A stretch of DNA of 64,000 nt from CAZMGV01 sp964565925 (GTDB lineage: Bacteria > JAGRBM01 > JAHCIT01). Both the position numbers and the translations under genes were made by a program. The notes below the pieces were generated by a model. The model was not told where the DNA came from and made no database searches. It saw only the letters and a program-made list of their open reading frames with translations. The number at the start of each line of letters is the position of its first letter. The first letter of the stretch is position 1. Positions 25,172 to 33,787 of this stretch are shown one piece after another. Location of the stretch: contig CAZMGV010000011.1 of the NCBI GenBank assembly GCA_964565925.1, forward strand, positions 62,001 to 126,000. Direction: 5' to 3'.

Positions 25172-25217
25172 CGCCAGTGCCGTTCTACGCTCCCTTCGGC
25201 ATTCGCGAAGGAGCCTC

Positions 25218-25880
25218 ATGGGATTCAGCCGAGCAGGCCGCATTTTTGTAGCGGCGACCGGGTTACTGCTGGCGGGGCCCTTCATCTTGCCTGCCGCGGC
25301 GGTTACCACTGAGCGCCCCGGTCTGGTGAAGGATTTCGTCTCGCACCTGCGGCTCCGTGCCCGCGAGCACTTCGAGTTCAACTCGATTCACTACGGGTCG
25401 GCCAAGCCCGATCAGAACTACTTCGGGCTCGCCGACACGGTGAACCTCTGGTACGAAAAGCCGTTCGAGTGGGCGTTCGGCCTGGGCGCGGGGATCCTCC
25501 CCGGCAGTCCGCTGAACCGCCAGCCTGCGCCCCCGGGCGTCGGCGGCAAGCCGGATGTCTGGCACGCCGGGTTCGAGTTCAAATATTTCCTCGGGCAGCT
25601 GCTCGGCGTGCGCATGCCCGGCCTGTTCGGGCGTCTGGGCGCTACGGCGAATATCCTCGACACCAACGGTCCGCGCGGAACGATTTTAGGCGGCGGTTAC
25701 TACGTGGGTGCCGGTTATGAATTCCTGATCTGGAAGATCGGCCTGGCACCGGAGGTCGCCTTCCGCCACGTGATCTACCAGGAACACGTGCGTGAATATT
25801 CGTTCACGCCGTCGTTCGGCGTTCACTTCTACTGGGGCGACACCGCGAAGCCGTACCTCGAGAAATACCGGCAGGAATAA
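25218..25880 (+). CDS. Probable outer-membrane beta-barrel protein
   Basis: 220 residues with a signal peptide ending in LPAAAV. The rest shows alternating hydrophobic strands and aromatic girdles (NYFGLADTVNLWYEKPFEWA, GGYYVGAGYEFLIWKIGLAP) and ends in an aromatic strand (FGVHFYW) shortly before the C-terminus. This is typical of small 8-10-strand barrels. GAAGGAG precedes the ATG. No specific family recognised; transport or structural role unknown. It is convergent with the acyl-CoA ligase with a one-base gap. Confidence 0.65.
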   Translation: MGFSRAGRIFVAATGLLLAGPFILPAAAVTTERPGLVKDFVSHLRLRAREHFEFNSIHYGSAKPDQNYFGLADTVNLWYEKPFEWAFGLGAGILPGSPLNRQPAPPGVGGKPDVWHAGFEFKYFLGQLLGVRMPGLFGRLGATANILDTNGPRGTILGGGYYVGAGYEFLIWKIGLAPEVAFRHVIYQEHVREYSFTPSFGVHFYWGDTAKPYLEKYRQE

Positions 25881-25881
25881 G

Positions 25882-27519
25882 TCACCACTTCCAGTCCTGG
25901 AACCGGTCCCTGAGTGCGGTCTTTAAGAACTTGCCGGTTGAGGTGCGCGGGATCGCGTCGATAAACACGACGGCGTCGGGCAGCCACCACTTGGCGAACT
26001 TCGGGGCCAGGAATTCGCGGATATCTTCAGCCGTCGCGGTGCAGCCTTCCTTCAAGACAACTGCCGCGAGCGGCCGCTCGGCCCATTTGGGGTGGGCCAC
26101 CGCGATGACGCTGGCTTCCTTCACGGCCGGGTGGCCCATGATGGCGTTCTCAAGGTCGACGGAACTGATCCACTCGCCGCCCGACTTGATCAGGTCTTTC
26201 GTCCGATCGGTGAGCTTCACGAACCCTTCGTCGTCCATGGTCGCCACGTCGCCGGTGCGGAACCAGCCGTCCGAAGTCCACTTGTCGTCGCCTCCCTCGA
26301 GCTTGAGGTAGCTCGACGCCACGAACGGGCCGCGCACCTGCAGTTCGCCCATGGTTTCACCGTCCCAGGGGGCCTCGCCCTTTTCATTCATGATGCGCGC
26401 GTCGATGAGCGGCACCGGCACACCCTGTTTCACACGGACCTGGTACTTCTCATCCTCGGAGAGGTGTGCCTGTGTCGCCTTCACGTGGCTGGAAGTGCCC
26501 AGCGGCGTCAGCTCCGTCATGCCCCAGAGGTGGATGATCCGCAGGCCGTATTTGTCCAGCTTGCGGATGAGCGACTCGGGCGCGGCCGACCCGCCCACCG
26601 CCATGCGGATCTCGGGCTGCAGTTTCCAGCGCGAGGCGTTTTTCTCGAGCGCTTCCAGGATGCCGAGCCAGATCGTCGGCACGCCGGCGCTCATGGTAAC
26701 CTTCTCGGAGGCGAACAGATCGAGGATGCTTTCGGCGTCCAGATGCGGTCCCGGGTAGACCTGCTTGGCGCCCACGAGCGCGCAGACGAACGGCAGCCCC
26801 CAGGCGTTGGCGTGGAACATCGGCACGACCGGACAGCAGGCGTCGAACTGGGACAGGCCGTGCACGTCCGGCAGCGGGCAGATGAGCGAATGAAGCATCA
26901 TCGCGCGGTGCGAGTAGACCACACCCTTCGGGTTTCCGGTGGTGCCGGAGGTGTAGCAGATCCCCATCGCCTCGTTTTCGCCGATGTCGGGATACCGGAA
27001 ACTTTTGCCGTCGCCGGTGGCGAGGAACTTTTCGTAGTCCTCGTAGCCGCCAGCACTATTGGCAGGTGCCGGGCCGCCGAACGGCACCACGATCACCTTC
27101 TCGAACTTCCAGTCGTTCTTGAACTGCTCGTAGAGCGGGAGCAGCACGTCGTCGACGATCAAAAAACGGTCTTCGGCGTGCCGGGCGATGTAGGCGAGGT
27201 CTTTCGCGAAGAGCCGCAGGTTCAGCGTGTGGAGCACGCCGCCCGCGCACGGGATGCCGAAATAGCACTCCAGGTGGCGCCAGTGGTTCCACGACAGCGT
27301 CGCGACACGGTCGCCGCGCTTCATCCCCGCCTTCTGGAGCGCCGAGGCCAGCTGGCGCGCACGGCGGTAGAAGTCGGCATAGGTATAACGGTGGATCGAC
27401 CGGTCGGGGTTGCGGGTGACGACCTCGACTTTGGGAAACAGTTTGCCCGCGCGCTCCAGAATGTGCGGGAGCGTCAGCGGATAGTTCATCATCAGGCCGT
27501 CCATAAACGGATCCTCCAT
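25882..27519 (-). CDS. Fatty-acyl-CoA ligase (AlkK-like)
   Basis: 545 residues from ATG 27519 (ATG 27504 is also possible). An adenylate-forming enzyme that activates a carboxylic acid with ATP and CoA. Signature P-loop CYTSGTTGNPKGVVYSH; the A5 region HLWGMTELTPLGT; A7/A8 WFRTGDVATMDDEGFVKLTD; and the A10 lysine in IPRTSTGKFLKT. The N-terminus (MNYPLTLPHILERAGKLFP) matches the medium/long-chain AlkK-type branch. Substrate chain length cannot be told. No fad operon is adjacent, but an acyl-CoA dehydrogenase lies about 13 kb away. Confidence 0.92.
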   Translation of the reverse strand: MEDPFMDGLMMNYPLTLPHILERAGKLFPKVEVVTRNPDRSIHRYTYADFYRRARQLASALQKAGMKRGDRVATLSWNHWRHLECYFGIPCAGGVLHTLNLRLFAKDLAYIARHAEDRFLIVDDVLLPLYEQFKNDWKFEKVIVVPFGGPAPANSAGGYEDYEKFLATGDGKSFRYPDIGENEAMGICYTSGTTGNPKGVVYSHRAMMLHSLICPLPDVHGLSQFDACCPVVPMFHANAWGLPFVCALVGAKQVYPGPHLDAESILDLFASEKVTMSAGVPTIWLGILEALEKNASRWKLQPEIRMAVGGSAAPESLIRKLDKYGLRIIHLWGMTELTPLGTSSHVKATQAHLSEDEKYQVRVKQGVPVPLIDARIMNEKGEAPWDGETMGELQVRGPFVASSYLKLEGGDDKWTSDGWFRTGDVATMDDEGFVKLTDRTKDLIKSGGEWISSVDLENAIMGHPAVKEASVIAVAHPKWAERPLAAVVLKEGCTATAEDIREFLAPKFAKWWLPDAVVFIDAIPRTSTGKFLKTALRDRFQDWKW

Positions 27520-27652
27520 CGGTACCGGATATTCCCCAGACCTCTACTTTGTAACCGGGCTTTTCGTGAAAAGGCGAGGGCAGAGAAACAGGGCGTCTGA
27601 AACGTCCGCTTGAAACTGAATGGGCCCGACCTCCCCGGTGTGACCGGCCCGG

Positions 27653-29047
27653 TCAGGGTGCCGGACTGGCCGGATTCCACTTCAAACAGGTGTCCGGGTC
27701 CCGTTCGGCGCATTCGATAGCCGCTTTGAACGTACCGGGCGCATCGATGCAGGGCGCCGGCAGACCGGAAGGACATGTCTTCTCGTGCACCCACCGGACT
27801 TTCAGCGGCTTCCCGAGGAAATACTCGTCTATCTTGGACCGGGTATCGGGGCTGGGGGGAAGCGGGAATACCGGATAGTTCACATACAGGGTGCCGGCGG
27901 CCTCGAGTTCCGGCCCGTGCAGCAGATAGTTATCCCGCAGGCCCAGCCCCACACGGCCGAAAGCATGATAGCCCCGGTAGTCCAGACGGTAGAACCACAG
28001 GTTCACCAGCAGCCACGGCAGCCAGACGACCAGCTGAAAGGCGCGGCGCCGGTCCTCGAGTTTTTCGGCGAATACGCCGTAAATGATTCCCGCCCCCACG
28101 AGCGGAATGTATCCGTACCGGGGTTGTGTCCAGCCTGCGGCAATTATCGGAGGCACGGCGAAGCAGACGATCCAGCCCGCTGCGAAACGGATGCGGCGGT
28201 CCGCGATCCAGAGCAGGGGGATTCCGAAAAACAGCGCCAGGGTGCCGAGCAGGAAACAGATATCCAGCGGTACCGGATAGAGCGAAAAGAACAGCCCGCC
28301 GACTGTCTGGATGAAGTAATCGAAATACCACCGCAGCTCGTAGGCAACGTCGATCCGGTTCACATGGGACTGGTAAAACCCGGGGTTGTAATAGGAATGC
28401 AGGAAGACGGCCGCCGACAGCATGCTCATGGCGGCCAGCGGAACCAGTGCGCCGGATCTGTTCTTGCCGGACTTTTCTTCGAGGAGCAGCCAGTGCAGGA
28501 ACAATATGGGCGGGACCATCACCCCTGTCGGTTTGGCGAGCACGGCCGCCAGTGCCGGCAGTAACGCTATCCACGCCCCCCGGGGGGCTGCCAGCCGGCG
28601 CTGCCAGCACCACAGCGCCAGAAGTGTAAAAAAGAGCACCTGGGTCTCGACCGTCGCCGCTCCCCACATCAGCGCCTCGTTGCCCGATCTGTGAACGGCG
28701 ACGAAAAGCAGGATGCAGAGTGCGACCGGCGGCCGGAAATGGCGCCCGATCACCTTGCCCAGAAGCCAGAGGTTCGCGCCGTGAATACAGATCCCGATGA
28801 ACCGCATCAGGGTCGATGGTTCCGAGGGCAGCAATACCACACATGCCTTCCAGAGGATCATGTGGAAGGTAAGCGGCCCGGACTGTCCTGTAAGAACCTG
28901 GAACCAGGAGGCGTTCCTTGCGGCAACGGCCTGCACGTATTCGTCGCCCAGGATGCCCAGCGGTGCCGTGAGTGCGAGGCCGGCGGCGACGACCAGAAGG
29001 AGGAAGACCAGCTCGGCCCGCTTCCAGGATGGTTCCGATTCCTGCAT
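27653..29047 (-). CDS. Polytopic membrane protein, GT-C glycosyltransferase-like
   Basis: 464 residues from ATG 29047; a longer frame from 29185 lacks plausible coding character. About nine to ten membrane helices. The first periplasmic loop carries an acidic pair (LGILGDEYVQAV) in the place where GT-C/PMT-type enzymes have a catalytic Asp/Glu. LALWCWQRRLAAP and LPALAAVLAKPTGVMVPP follow the usual layout. The C-terminal about 90 residues are soluble and may be periplasmic. It could transfer a lipid-linked sugar. Family assignment is tentative and no other glycan genes adjoin it. Confidence 0.55.
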   Translation of the reverse strand: MQESEPSWKRAELVFLLLVVAAGLALTAPLGILGDEYVQAVAARNASWFQVLTGQSGPLTFHMILWKACVVLLPSEPSTLMRFIGICIHGANLWLLGKVIGRHFRPPVALCILLFVAVHRSGNEALMWGAATVETQVLFFTLLALWCWQRRLAAPRGAWIALLPALAAVLAKPTGVMVPPILFLHWLLLEEKSGKNRSGALVPLAAMSMLSAAVFLHSYYNPGFYQSHVNRIDVAYELRWYFDYFIQTVGGLFFSLYPVPLDICFLLGTLALFFGIPLLWIADRRIRFAAGWIVCFAVPPIIAAGWTQPRYGYIPLVGAGIIYGVFAEKLEDRRRAFQLVVWLPWLLVNLWFYRLDYRGYHAFGRVGLGLRDNYLLHGPELEAAGTLYVNYPVFPLPPSPDTRSKIDEYFLGKPLKVRWVHEKTCPSGLPAPCIDAPGTFKAAIECAERDPDTCLKWNPASPAP

Positions 29048-29500
29048 GCGTGGAATATACCCGATCCGCGCTCCGATTAATCGGTGCGGAAAATGTCCGG
29101 AAACTGAATGCGCCCGGCCTTGTTCAGGTTCCGGGCGCAGTTCCGATCTGTTGCGATTAATGCCAGCTTTTCCGGACCTGATCAATACCCTGGACCTAAA
29201 TGGCCCTAAATGACCCTAAATAGGCCTAAATGAGCCAAGTTTTTCCGGACTTTCGCGACTGAGATCGACCTCCACACAAACGTTTTTTGTACGGCGCAAC
29301 TGCCGGTAGTCGCGGCGGATTTGCCGGAATCTCTTCGGCTGACAGGGGGGGCTTAACTCCCGCCAAAAAATTTTTTGATTAAAATGACACGAGTCTGGAA
29401 AATCCGGGAATTCACCAGCCGCTGCGCCGGGTTGACCGAGGTTGCCCAGGAATCGGGCTTAGCTCATTTAGGGCCAGCTTGGTTCAAACGGGGCGGATAA
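29048..29500. other. 450-base gap without a gene
   Basis: I see no coding frame. It holds a four-unit 10-base tandem repeat (29195-29232), a palindromic AAAAAATTTTTT near 29364, and an inverted copy of the repeat (CTCATTTAGG, 29463-29472) just before the aguA stop. Promoters for the membrane protein gene (minus) must lie here, but none is convincing. Confidence 0.5.
29195..29232. repeat. Four 10-base tandem units CCTAAATG
   Basis: CCTAAATG or CCTAAATA starts at 29195, 29205, 29215 and 29225, an exact 10-base period or one helical turn. The reverse complement of the last unit plus two bases recurs at 29463-29472. Confidence 0.7.
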
Positions 29501-30580
29501 TTACGCCGGCTGCTGCTGGCTGACGCAGTGGAAGGCACCGAATCCCCAGATGAGATCGAAGGAGTAGATACCGATCACTTCGCGGGTGGGGAAACAGCCG
29601 CGGAGTATCCTGAGCGCCTCTTCGTCCCGGTCGCTCTGGCCCCAGGTGGGCACGAGCACCACCTTGTTGCCGATGTAGAAGTTCGCATAGCTCGCCGGCA
29701 GCGGCGTCTCCTCGTAGACGAGCGGTTCGGGCATCGGGAGCGTGATGATCCTGAACGGCTTTCCGTCCGGAGTGCGGGCGGAGCGCAGCACTTCCAGGTT
29801 CTTCTTGAGCGGTTCGTGGTTCGCGTGGTTTTTGTCAGGCTCCACCACGGTGACGATCGTCTGTTCGTCCACAAAACGGGTGATGTCGTCCACATGGCCG
29901 TCGGTATCGTCGCCCTCGATGCCGTCGTGCAGCCAGATGAAGTTGCTGACGTTCAGATATTCCGCAAGGAACGTCTCGATCTGCTTCTGCGTCAGGTGCG
30001 GGTTGCGGTTCCGGTTAAGGAGGCACTGAGTCGTCGTGATCAGCGAGCCTTTGCCGTTCACGTCGATGGAGCCGCCCTCCAGCACGATGCCGGGCTTCCA
30101 GTAGCGGAGCTTGTACCGGTCGGCGACCCGCTGCGGAATCAGGTTATCCTGATCCCACGGCGGATATTTGCCGCCCCACTTGTTGAACTCCCAGTCGGTG
30201 ACGCCGATCTCGCCTGTCCTGTCGTTCTTCACGAAGATCGGGCCGTGGTCGCGGCACCAGGCGTCGTTGGTCGGGAACGGGTGGAGCGTGAACAGCTCGG
30301 GCGGGCAGCCCGCCGTGGTGAGCAGGTTGGACACGTCCGCCATCATTTTCTCGCCGGTGAGGTTCAGATGGACGTGCTCGCCCGTGCGGGTGAGATGCCA
30401 CACCATCTCGGTCCAGATGGGCGGGATCTTCTCGAGTTTGCCGGGCCACGACTTCTCGTTGTGCGGCCACGAGAGCCAGGTCGCCGTGTGCGGCTCGAAC
30501 TCCGCTGGCATCCGGAACCCGAGGTCTTTGGGCGTCGGATGGACGGGCGCGGTCGGCCGTTCTGAAGTGGGGCGGTGCAA
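29501..30580 (-). CDS. aguA: Agmatine deiminase
   Basis: 359 residues from TTG 30580; ATG 30511 (MPAEFEPHTATW) is an alternative but would remove the family-typical TPKDLGFR stretch. Converts agmatine to N-carbamoylputrescine. Guanidino-group-modifying motifs are present: AWCRDHGP, LEGGSIDVNG, EGDDTDGHVDD and the catalytic Cys in FGAFHCVSQQQP. It lies 32 bases downstream of aguB on the same strand, so together they make putrescine from agmatine. An open frame continues upstream into aguB but is only a shadow. Confidence 0.94.
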   Translation of the reverse strand: MHRPTSERPTAPVHPTPKDLGFRMPAEFEPHTATWLSWPHNEKSWPGKLEKIPPIWTEMVWHLTRTGEHVHLNLTGEKMMADVSNLLTTAGCPPELFTLHPFPTNDAWCRDHGPIFVKNDRTGEIGVTDWEFNKWGGKYPPWDQDNLIPQRVADRYKLRYWKPGIVLEGGSIDVNGKGSLITTTQCLLNRNRNPHLTQKQIETFLAEYLNVSNFIWLHDGIEGDDTDGHVDDITRFVDEQTIVTVVEPDKNHANHEPLKKNLEVLRSARTPDGKPFRIITLPMPEPLVYEETPLPASYANFYIGNKVVLVPTWGQSDRDEEALRILRGCFPTREVIGIYSFDLIWGFGAFHCVSQQQPA

Positions 30581-30612
30581 GGCGGCTGCTTTCAGTCCTG
30601 TCTGTCGGCCAG

Positions 30613-31560
30613 TCAGTCGGCCTGTTCGTCGAACCGGCTGGTGATCTTGCCGTAGGCGTCGATGCGGCGGTCGCGCAGGAAGGGCCAGTTGCGGCGCACG
30701 CGCTCGATGAGCGAGAGGTCGAGCCTCGCGACGAGGATCTCTTCCTTCTCGACGGAGGCTTTCTCGATAATCTGCCCCTGCGGATCGCACACGAAACTCT
30801 GGCCCCAGAACTGGATGCCGTTCTTTTTGTCGCCCTCGTGGCCCACGCGGTTGGGCGCGGCCACGTAGACGCCGTTGGCAATGGCGTGGGATCGCTGGAT
30901 CGTCTCCCAGGAGTTGTGCTGCGCCTTGCCGTAGCGTTCCTTCTCGGAGGGGTGCCAGCCGATGGCGGTCGGGTAGAAAAGAATCTGCGCGCCTTTCAAG
31001 GCGGTCAGGCGCGCGCCCTCGGGGTACCACTGGTCCCAGCAGACCAGCACGCCGATATCGGCGAACTTCGTCCTGAACGTCTTGAAGCCCAGGTCCCCGG
31101 GCGTGAAATAGTACTTTTCATAGTAGAGCGGATCGTCCGGAATATGCATCTTCCGGTATTTGCCGAGCAGCTTGCCGTCGGCATCGATGATGGCCGCCGT
31201 GTTGTGGTAGATGCCCGCCGCGCGGCGTTCGAACAGCGACGCAATCACGACGACGCCGTGCTTTTTCGCCGCTTTCGAGAGCGCATCAGTAGAGGGGCCG
31301 GGGATCGGTTCGGCGAGGTCGAACTTTTTATAGTCCTCGGTCTGGCAGAAATACTGGGAGCGGAACAACTCCTGAAGGCAGATGATCTGCGCGCCCTTTT
31401 TCGCGGCGGTCTCGACCCGCTCGACCGCTTTCTTCAGGTTCGCGTCCGGATCGGTGGAGCAGGTCATCTGGACGAGACCCACGGTGACCATGGAAGCCTT
31501 TCCGGCGGAGGCCTTCGCTGCCGCCGGTTTCTTCGCGCCTTTTTTCGTCTTCGTCGCCAT
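30613..31560 (-). CDS. aguB: N-carbamoylputrescine amidase
   Basis: 315 residues. Nitrilase-superfamily enzyme that releases putrescine from N-carbamoylputrescine. Catalytic Glu in CLQELFRSQYFCQ, Lys in YRKMHIPDDPLYYEKYYFTP and Cys in VCWDQWYPEGAR; ERYGKAQHNSWETIQRSHAI is typical of the AguB branch. The first about 22 residues (MATKTKKGAKKPAAAKASAG) are a Lys/Ala-rich extension not needed for the fold. Directly upstream of aguA; no arginine decarboxylase gene is in the window. Confidence 0.94.
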   Translation of the reverse strand: MATKTKKGAKKPAAAKASAGKASMVTVGLVQMTCSTDPDANLKKAVERVETAAKKGAQIICLQELFRSQYFCQTEDYKKFDLAEPIPGPSTDALSKAAKKHGVVVIASLFERRAAGIYHNTAAIIDADGKLLGKYRKMHIPDDPLYYEKYYFTPGDLGFKTFRTKFADIGVLVCWDQWYPEGARLTALKGAQILFYPTAIGWHPSEKERYGKAQHNSWETIQRSHAIANGVYVAAPNRVGHEGDKKNGIQFWGQSFVCDPQGQIIEKASVEKEEILVARLDLSLIERVRRNWPFLRDRRIDAYGKITSRFDEQAD

Positions 31561-31707
31561 GGCGTCTGTATAGAGAAAACCATCGGGGACGTAAAGCGGT
31601 GGCCATACTCCTGCGGGGTGTGGCGGGAATCACAAGCTAAAATTTCCGGTTTCTGGTAAAACGCGTCCGGCGGGCCCTGATAAGGTCCGACCCCAAGGAA
31701 GGTAATA

Positions 31708-32046
31708 ATGACTATGAAGACACGATTTCTCGCCGCTGGAGTTTTCGGACTCTGCGCCCTGACAATGACCGGATGCCTGGTCGCCCCGGTGCAGCCGCCG
31801 GTGGGCGCCATCTACAGCAACTACAGCGCCCCGCTGGACTACACGGCGCACGACAAGCCGATCGCCAACCTGAAGAAGGGAACCTCCGAGAGCACATCGA
31901 TTCTCGGTCTCGTGGCCACGGGCGATGCCAGCGTGAGCACGGCGGCAAAGAACGGCGGGATCGCGAAGATCCACCACGTGGACTACAGCTACCAGAATAT
32001 TATCGGCGTTTATCAGAAATTCACGGTCGAGGTCTGGGGAGAATGA
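31708..32046 (+). CDS. TRL-like lipoprotein
   Basis: 112 residues; start chosen behind AAGGAAGG. Lipoprotein signal with lipobox LTMTGC. The mature part shows the TRL pattern: PVGAIYSNYSAPLDY near the start, a middle GTSESTSILGLVATGDASV, and IAKIHHVDYSYQNIIGVYQKF at the end. Function of the family is unknown; some members sit near tRNA genes in Leptospira-like genomes. It overlaps the next gene by four bases (ATGA). Confidence 0.8.
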   Translation: MTMKTRFLAAGVFGLCALTMTGCLVAPVQPPVGAIYSNYSAPLDYTAHDKPIANLKKGTSESTSILGLVATGDASVSTAAKNGGIAKIHHVDYSYQNIIGVYQKFTVEVWGE

Positions 32047-32513
32047 GAACCTGCCGCAGACAGGCCCTTCTATTGGGGCTGGCCGCCGGAACGGCGGGAC
32101 TCCTGTCCGCCTGCGCCCCATACCCCGTGGCGCCGGTCGTGCCGCCCCGGGGCGGGATCTATACACACGTACACGCGCCGCTGACGACCCGGTACGACAG
32201 TACAGTGGTCGGAGGCGCGACGCAGAAACACACGATGACCAGGACCCACTGGTTCGGGGATCCGGTCTACACCCAGTGGGGCCTCGCCTGGGACGACCCG
32301 GAACTCCGTGAAGAAGCCTACCGGGCCGGGATTACGGACTTTTCCTACGCCGACTACGAGCTGCTCGAAATTCTCGGTATCTACCGCGAATACACGATTA
32401 CGCTGTACGGCGGTGTGGCGACCGGTGCGAAACCGGCGGCATCCGCTCCCGTAGCCGCACCTGCGGCCCCGGCGGTTCCGGCTGAAACCCCGCCGGATGG
32501 TCCGCCGAAATAA
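32043..32513 (+). CDS. Second TRL-related lipoprotein
   Basis: 156 residues from ATG 32043. A twin-arginine-like start (MRTCRRQALLLGLAAG) leads to a lipobox LLSAC. The mature part parallels its neighbour (PRGGIYTHVHAPLTTRY; ITDFSYADYELLEILGIYREY), so the two are probably divergent duplicates, but the middle is changed to HTMTRTHWFGDPVYTQWG. An Ala/Pro tail ends the protein. Translationally coupled to the first TRL gene. Confidence 0.75.
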   Translation: MRTCRRQALLLGLAAGTAGLLSACAPYPVAPVVPPRGGIYTHVHAPLTTRYDSTVVGGATQKHTMTRTHWFGDPVYTQWGLAWDDPELREEAYRAGITDFSYADYELLEILGIYREYTITLYGGVATGAKPAASAPVAAPAAPAVPAETPPDGPPK

Positions 32514-32550
32514 CCTGGCCGGTTACCGGCGCACATCCAGCGAATAAAAA

Positions 32551-32577
32551 AACGGCGGGACTTCCGGTCCCGCCGTT
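32551..32577 (-). terminator. Rho-independent terminator
   Basis: AACGGCGGGAC / GTCCCGCCGTT, an 11-base-pair stem with loop TTCCG. On the minus strand it is followed by TTTTTTATT, so it ends the lipoprotein gene that stops at 32605. It may also help end the convergent TRL pair. Confidence 0.85.
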
Positions 32578-32604
32578 ATTGTTGGCTGACTGGTTACAGG
32601 CCGG

Positions 32605-33486
32605 TCATCCGCCGCCGCTGTAGCAGCCGTTCGTGCTGCCGCCGAAGCCCACATAGTAGTCGGTTTCGGTTTCGAGGCTGCCACCCTCGACATAGAGGTA
32701 GTCTTCAGGCGCAAAGGCGCCGGCATCGAACTCGACGTGGAACGACGTTCCGTCGAACGTGGTGTCGGCATTCTCGCCGGTCAGCTCGATCGTTCCGCTG
32801 CCGGTGCCGCAGCCCGTGATCGAACCCATGCAGGTCGTGTCTTCCGGGTCGAGAGTGAGGGTCGTTTCGAGGCCGCCCGCGAACTGCTGTCCGACGAAGG
32901 CGCCGTAGAGCTTTCCTTCGTTCATGAGGAACATGCCGGGGGCGCCGTCCTTGGTTTCGCCGCTGATGGAGAAGCCCATGCTTCCGCAGGCGATGGACGT
33001 TTCGGTCGTGCCGGTTTCGACGCCGGCGACCGCCAGCAGGTAGCCGGTATTGCCTTCGTTGCTCTGAAAGACTCCGCCCAGCTGTCCGTCATCGCTGATG
33101 TCGCCGGTGCCCTCGAAATGAATCGTGTAGTCAGGCGTCATGTCGATATCCAGATCGAACGTCAGGCCACTGGCGGTGCCGGTGACGTCGAAATCCACGA
33201 CGTTGAAATCCGGCATCGAGTCCGGAGGAAGCGAAAACTCACTGTTGTAAATCTGGAATGATCCGGTGATGTCGCCGTCGTCGGCCACGTCCAGATCGAG
33301 AAGACCGTAATCGAGGAAACTGAATTCAGGTGCCGAAGTGGAGCCTTCGTTCAGGCCGACCATTGCGCCTGCCACATAGTGGCCAGGCTTGAAGGACGGG
33401 TCGTTGCTGCTGCTGCAGGCGACTGCGCCGACGGTTAGTGCGGCGGCGAGCGCCAGCCCGCGGACGGAATAGGTTCTGGTTTTCAT
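32605..33486 (-). CDS. Lipoprotein of unknown function
   Basis: 293 residues from ATG 33486, behind GGGGAGAT. The signal ends in a lipobox-like AVAC followed by SSSND. The mature protein is acidic and rich in Gly, Asp, Thr and Ser with many short strands (DGDITGSFQIYN, DLDIDMTPDYTIHFEGTGDI, GQLGGVFQSNEGN), suggesting an all-beta, possibly calcium-binding protein. Cys residues at CGSMGF, CMGSITGCGTG and near the end (NGCYSGGG) could form disulfides. It has its own promoter and terminator. No family recognised. Confidence 0.7.
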   Translation of the reverse strand: MKTRTYSVRGLALAAALTVGAVACSSSNDPSFKPGHYVAGAMVGLNEGSTSAPEFSFLDYGLLDLDVADDGDITGSFQIYNSEFSLPPDSMPDFNVVDFDVTGTASGLTFDLDIDMTPDYTIHFEGTGDISDDGQLGGVFQSNEGNTGYLLAVAGVETGTTETSIACGSMGFSISGETKDGAPGMFLMNEGKLYGAFVGQQFAGGLETTLTLDPEDTTCMGSITGCGTGSGTIELTGENADTTFDGTSFHVEFDAGAFAPEDYLYVEGGSLETETDYYVGFGGSTNGCYSGGG

Positions 33487-33562
33487 GATCTTTGATCTCC
33501 CCTGGTAGATTCGAGCACCGGTTATCGCGGATATGATTCGCAATGAGCCGGTGAAGGGCGGA

Positions 33563-33590
33563 TTATTACGTATGTTTAACGACGTGCCAA
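33563..33590 (-). promoter_or_regulatory. Promoter of the lipoprotein gene
   Basis: On the minus strand TTGGCA (33585-33590) and TAATAA (33563-33568) are separated by 16 bases, 77 bases upstream of the start codon. Confidence 0.5.
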
Positions 33591-33680
33591 CCAGATATCG
33601 CCAAATTTGAGGTGCTCACAGGCACTAACCATAAAATACTAAGTAATATCATTATATTACCATCATATTCGGTTTACCGG

Positions 33681-33709
33681 TTGACAGGGTCGAGCCATGT
33701 CGGCATACT
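33681..33709 (+). promoter_or_regulatory. Promoter of the GntR/FadR-type regulator gene
   Basis: Perfect TTGACA (33681-33686), 17-base spacer, CATACT (33704-33709). Transcription should begin near 33716, inside the palindrome at 33715-33725. The AT-rich stretch 33627-33672 lies just upstream. Confidence 0.7.
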
Positions 33710-33714
33710 TTTAC

Positions 33715-33725
33715 TGGTTGGACCA
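33715..33725. promoter_or_regulatory. Candidate FadR-subfamily operator
   Basis: TGGTTGGACCA fits the FadR-subfamily operator pattern TNGTNNNACNA and covers the predicted transcription start. A repressor bound here would block its own promoter, which also drives the downstream di-iron gene. Confidence 0.55.
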
Positions 33726-33787
33726 CTGGGCCATTGGCCGGCGGAACAATCCCAAAGTCGGCATTTAGATTTTAAGGATAGAACGTA

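Noticed and set aside
26092..27600. 502-codon open frame antisense to the acyl-CoA ligase
   Set aside because: No recognisable motif, composition of a GC-rich antisense shadow, and a well-supported gene opposite.
30581..31030. Extension of aguA into aguB, read as a possible fusion or frameshift
   Set aside because: The extension is out of frame with aguB and Arg/Pro-rich; aguA has a normal length from its own start.
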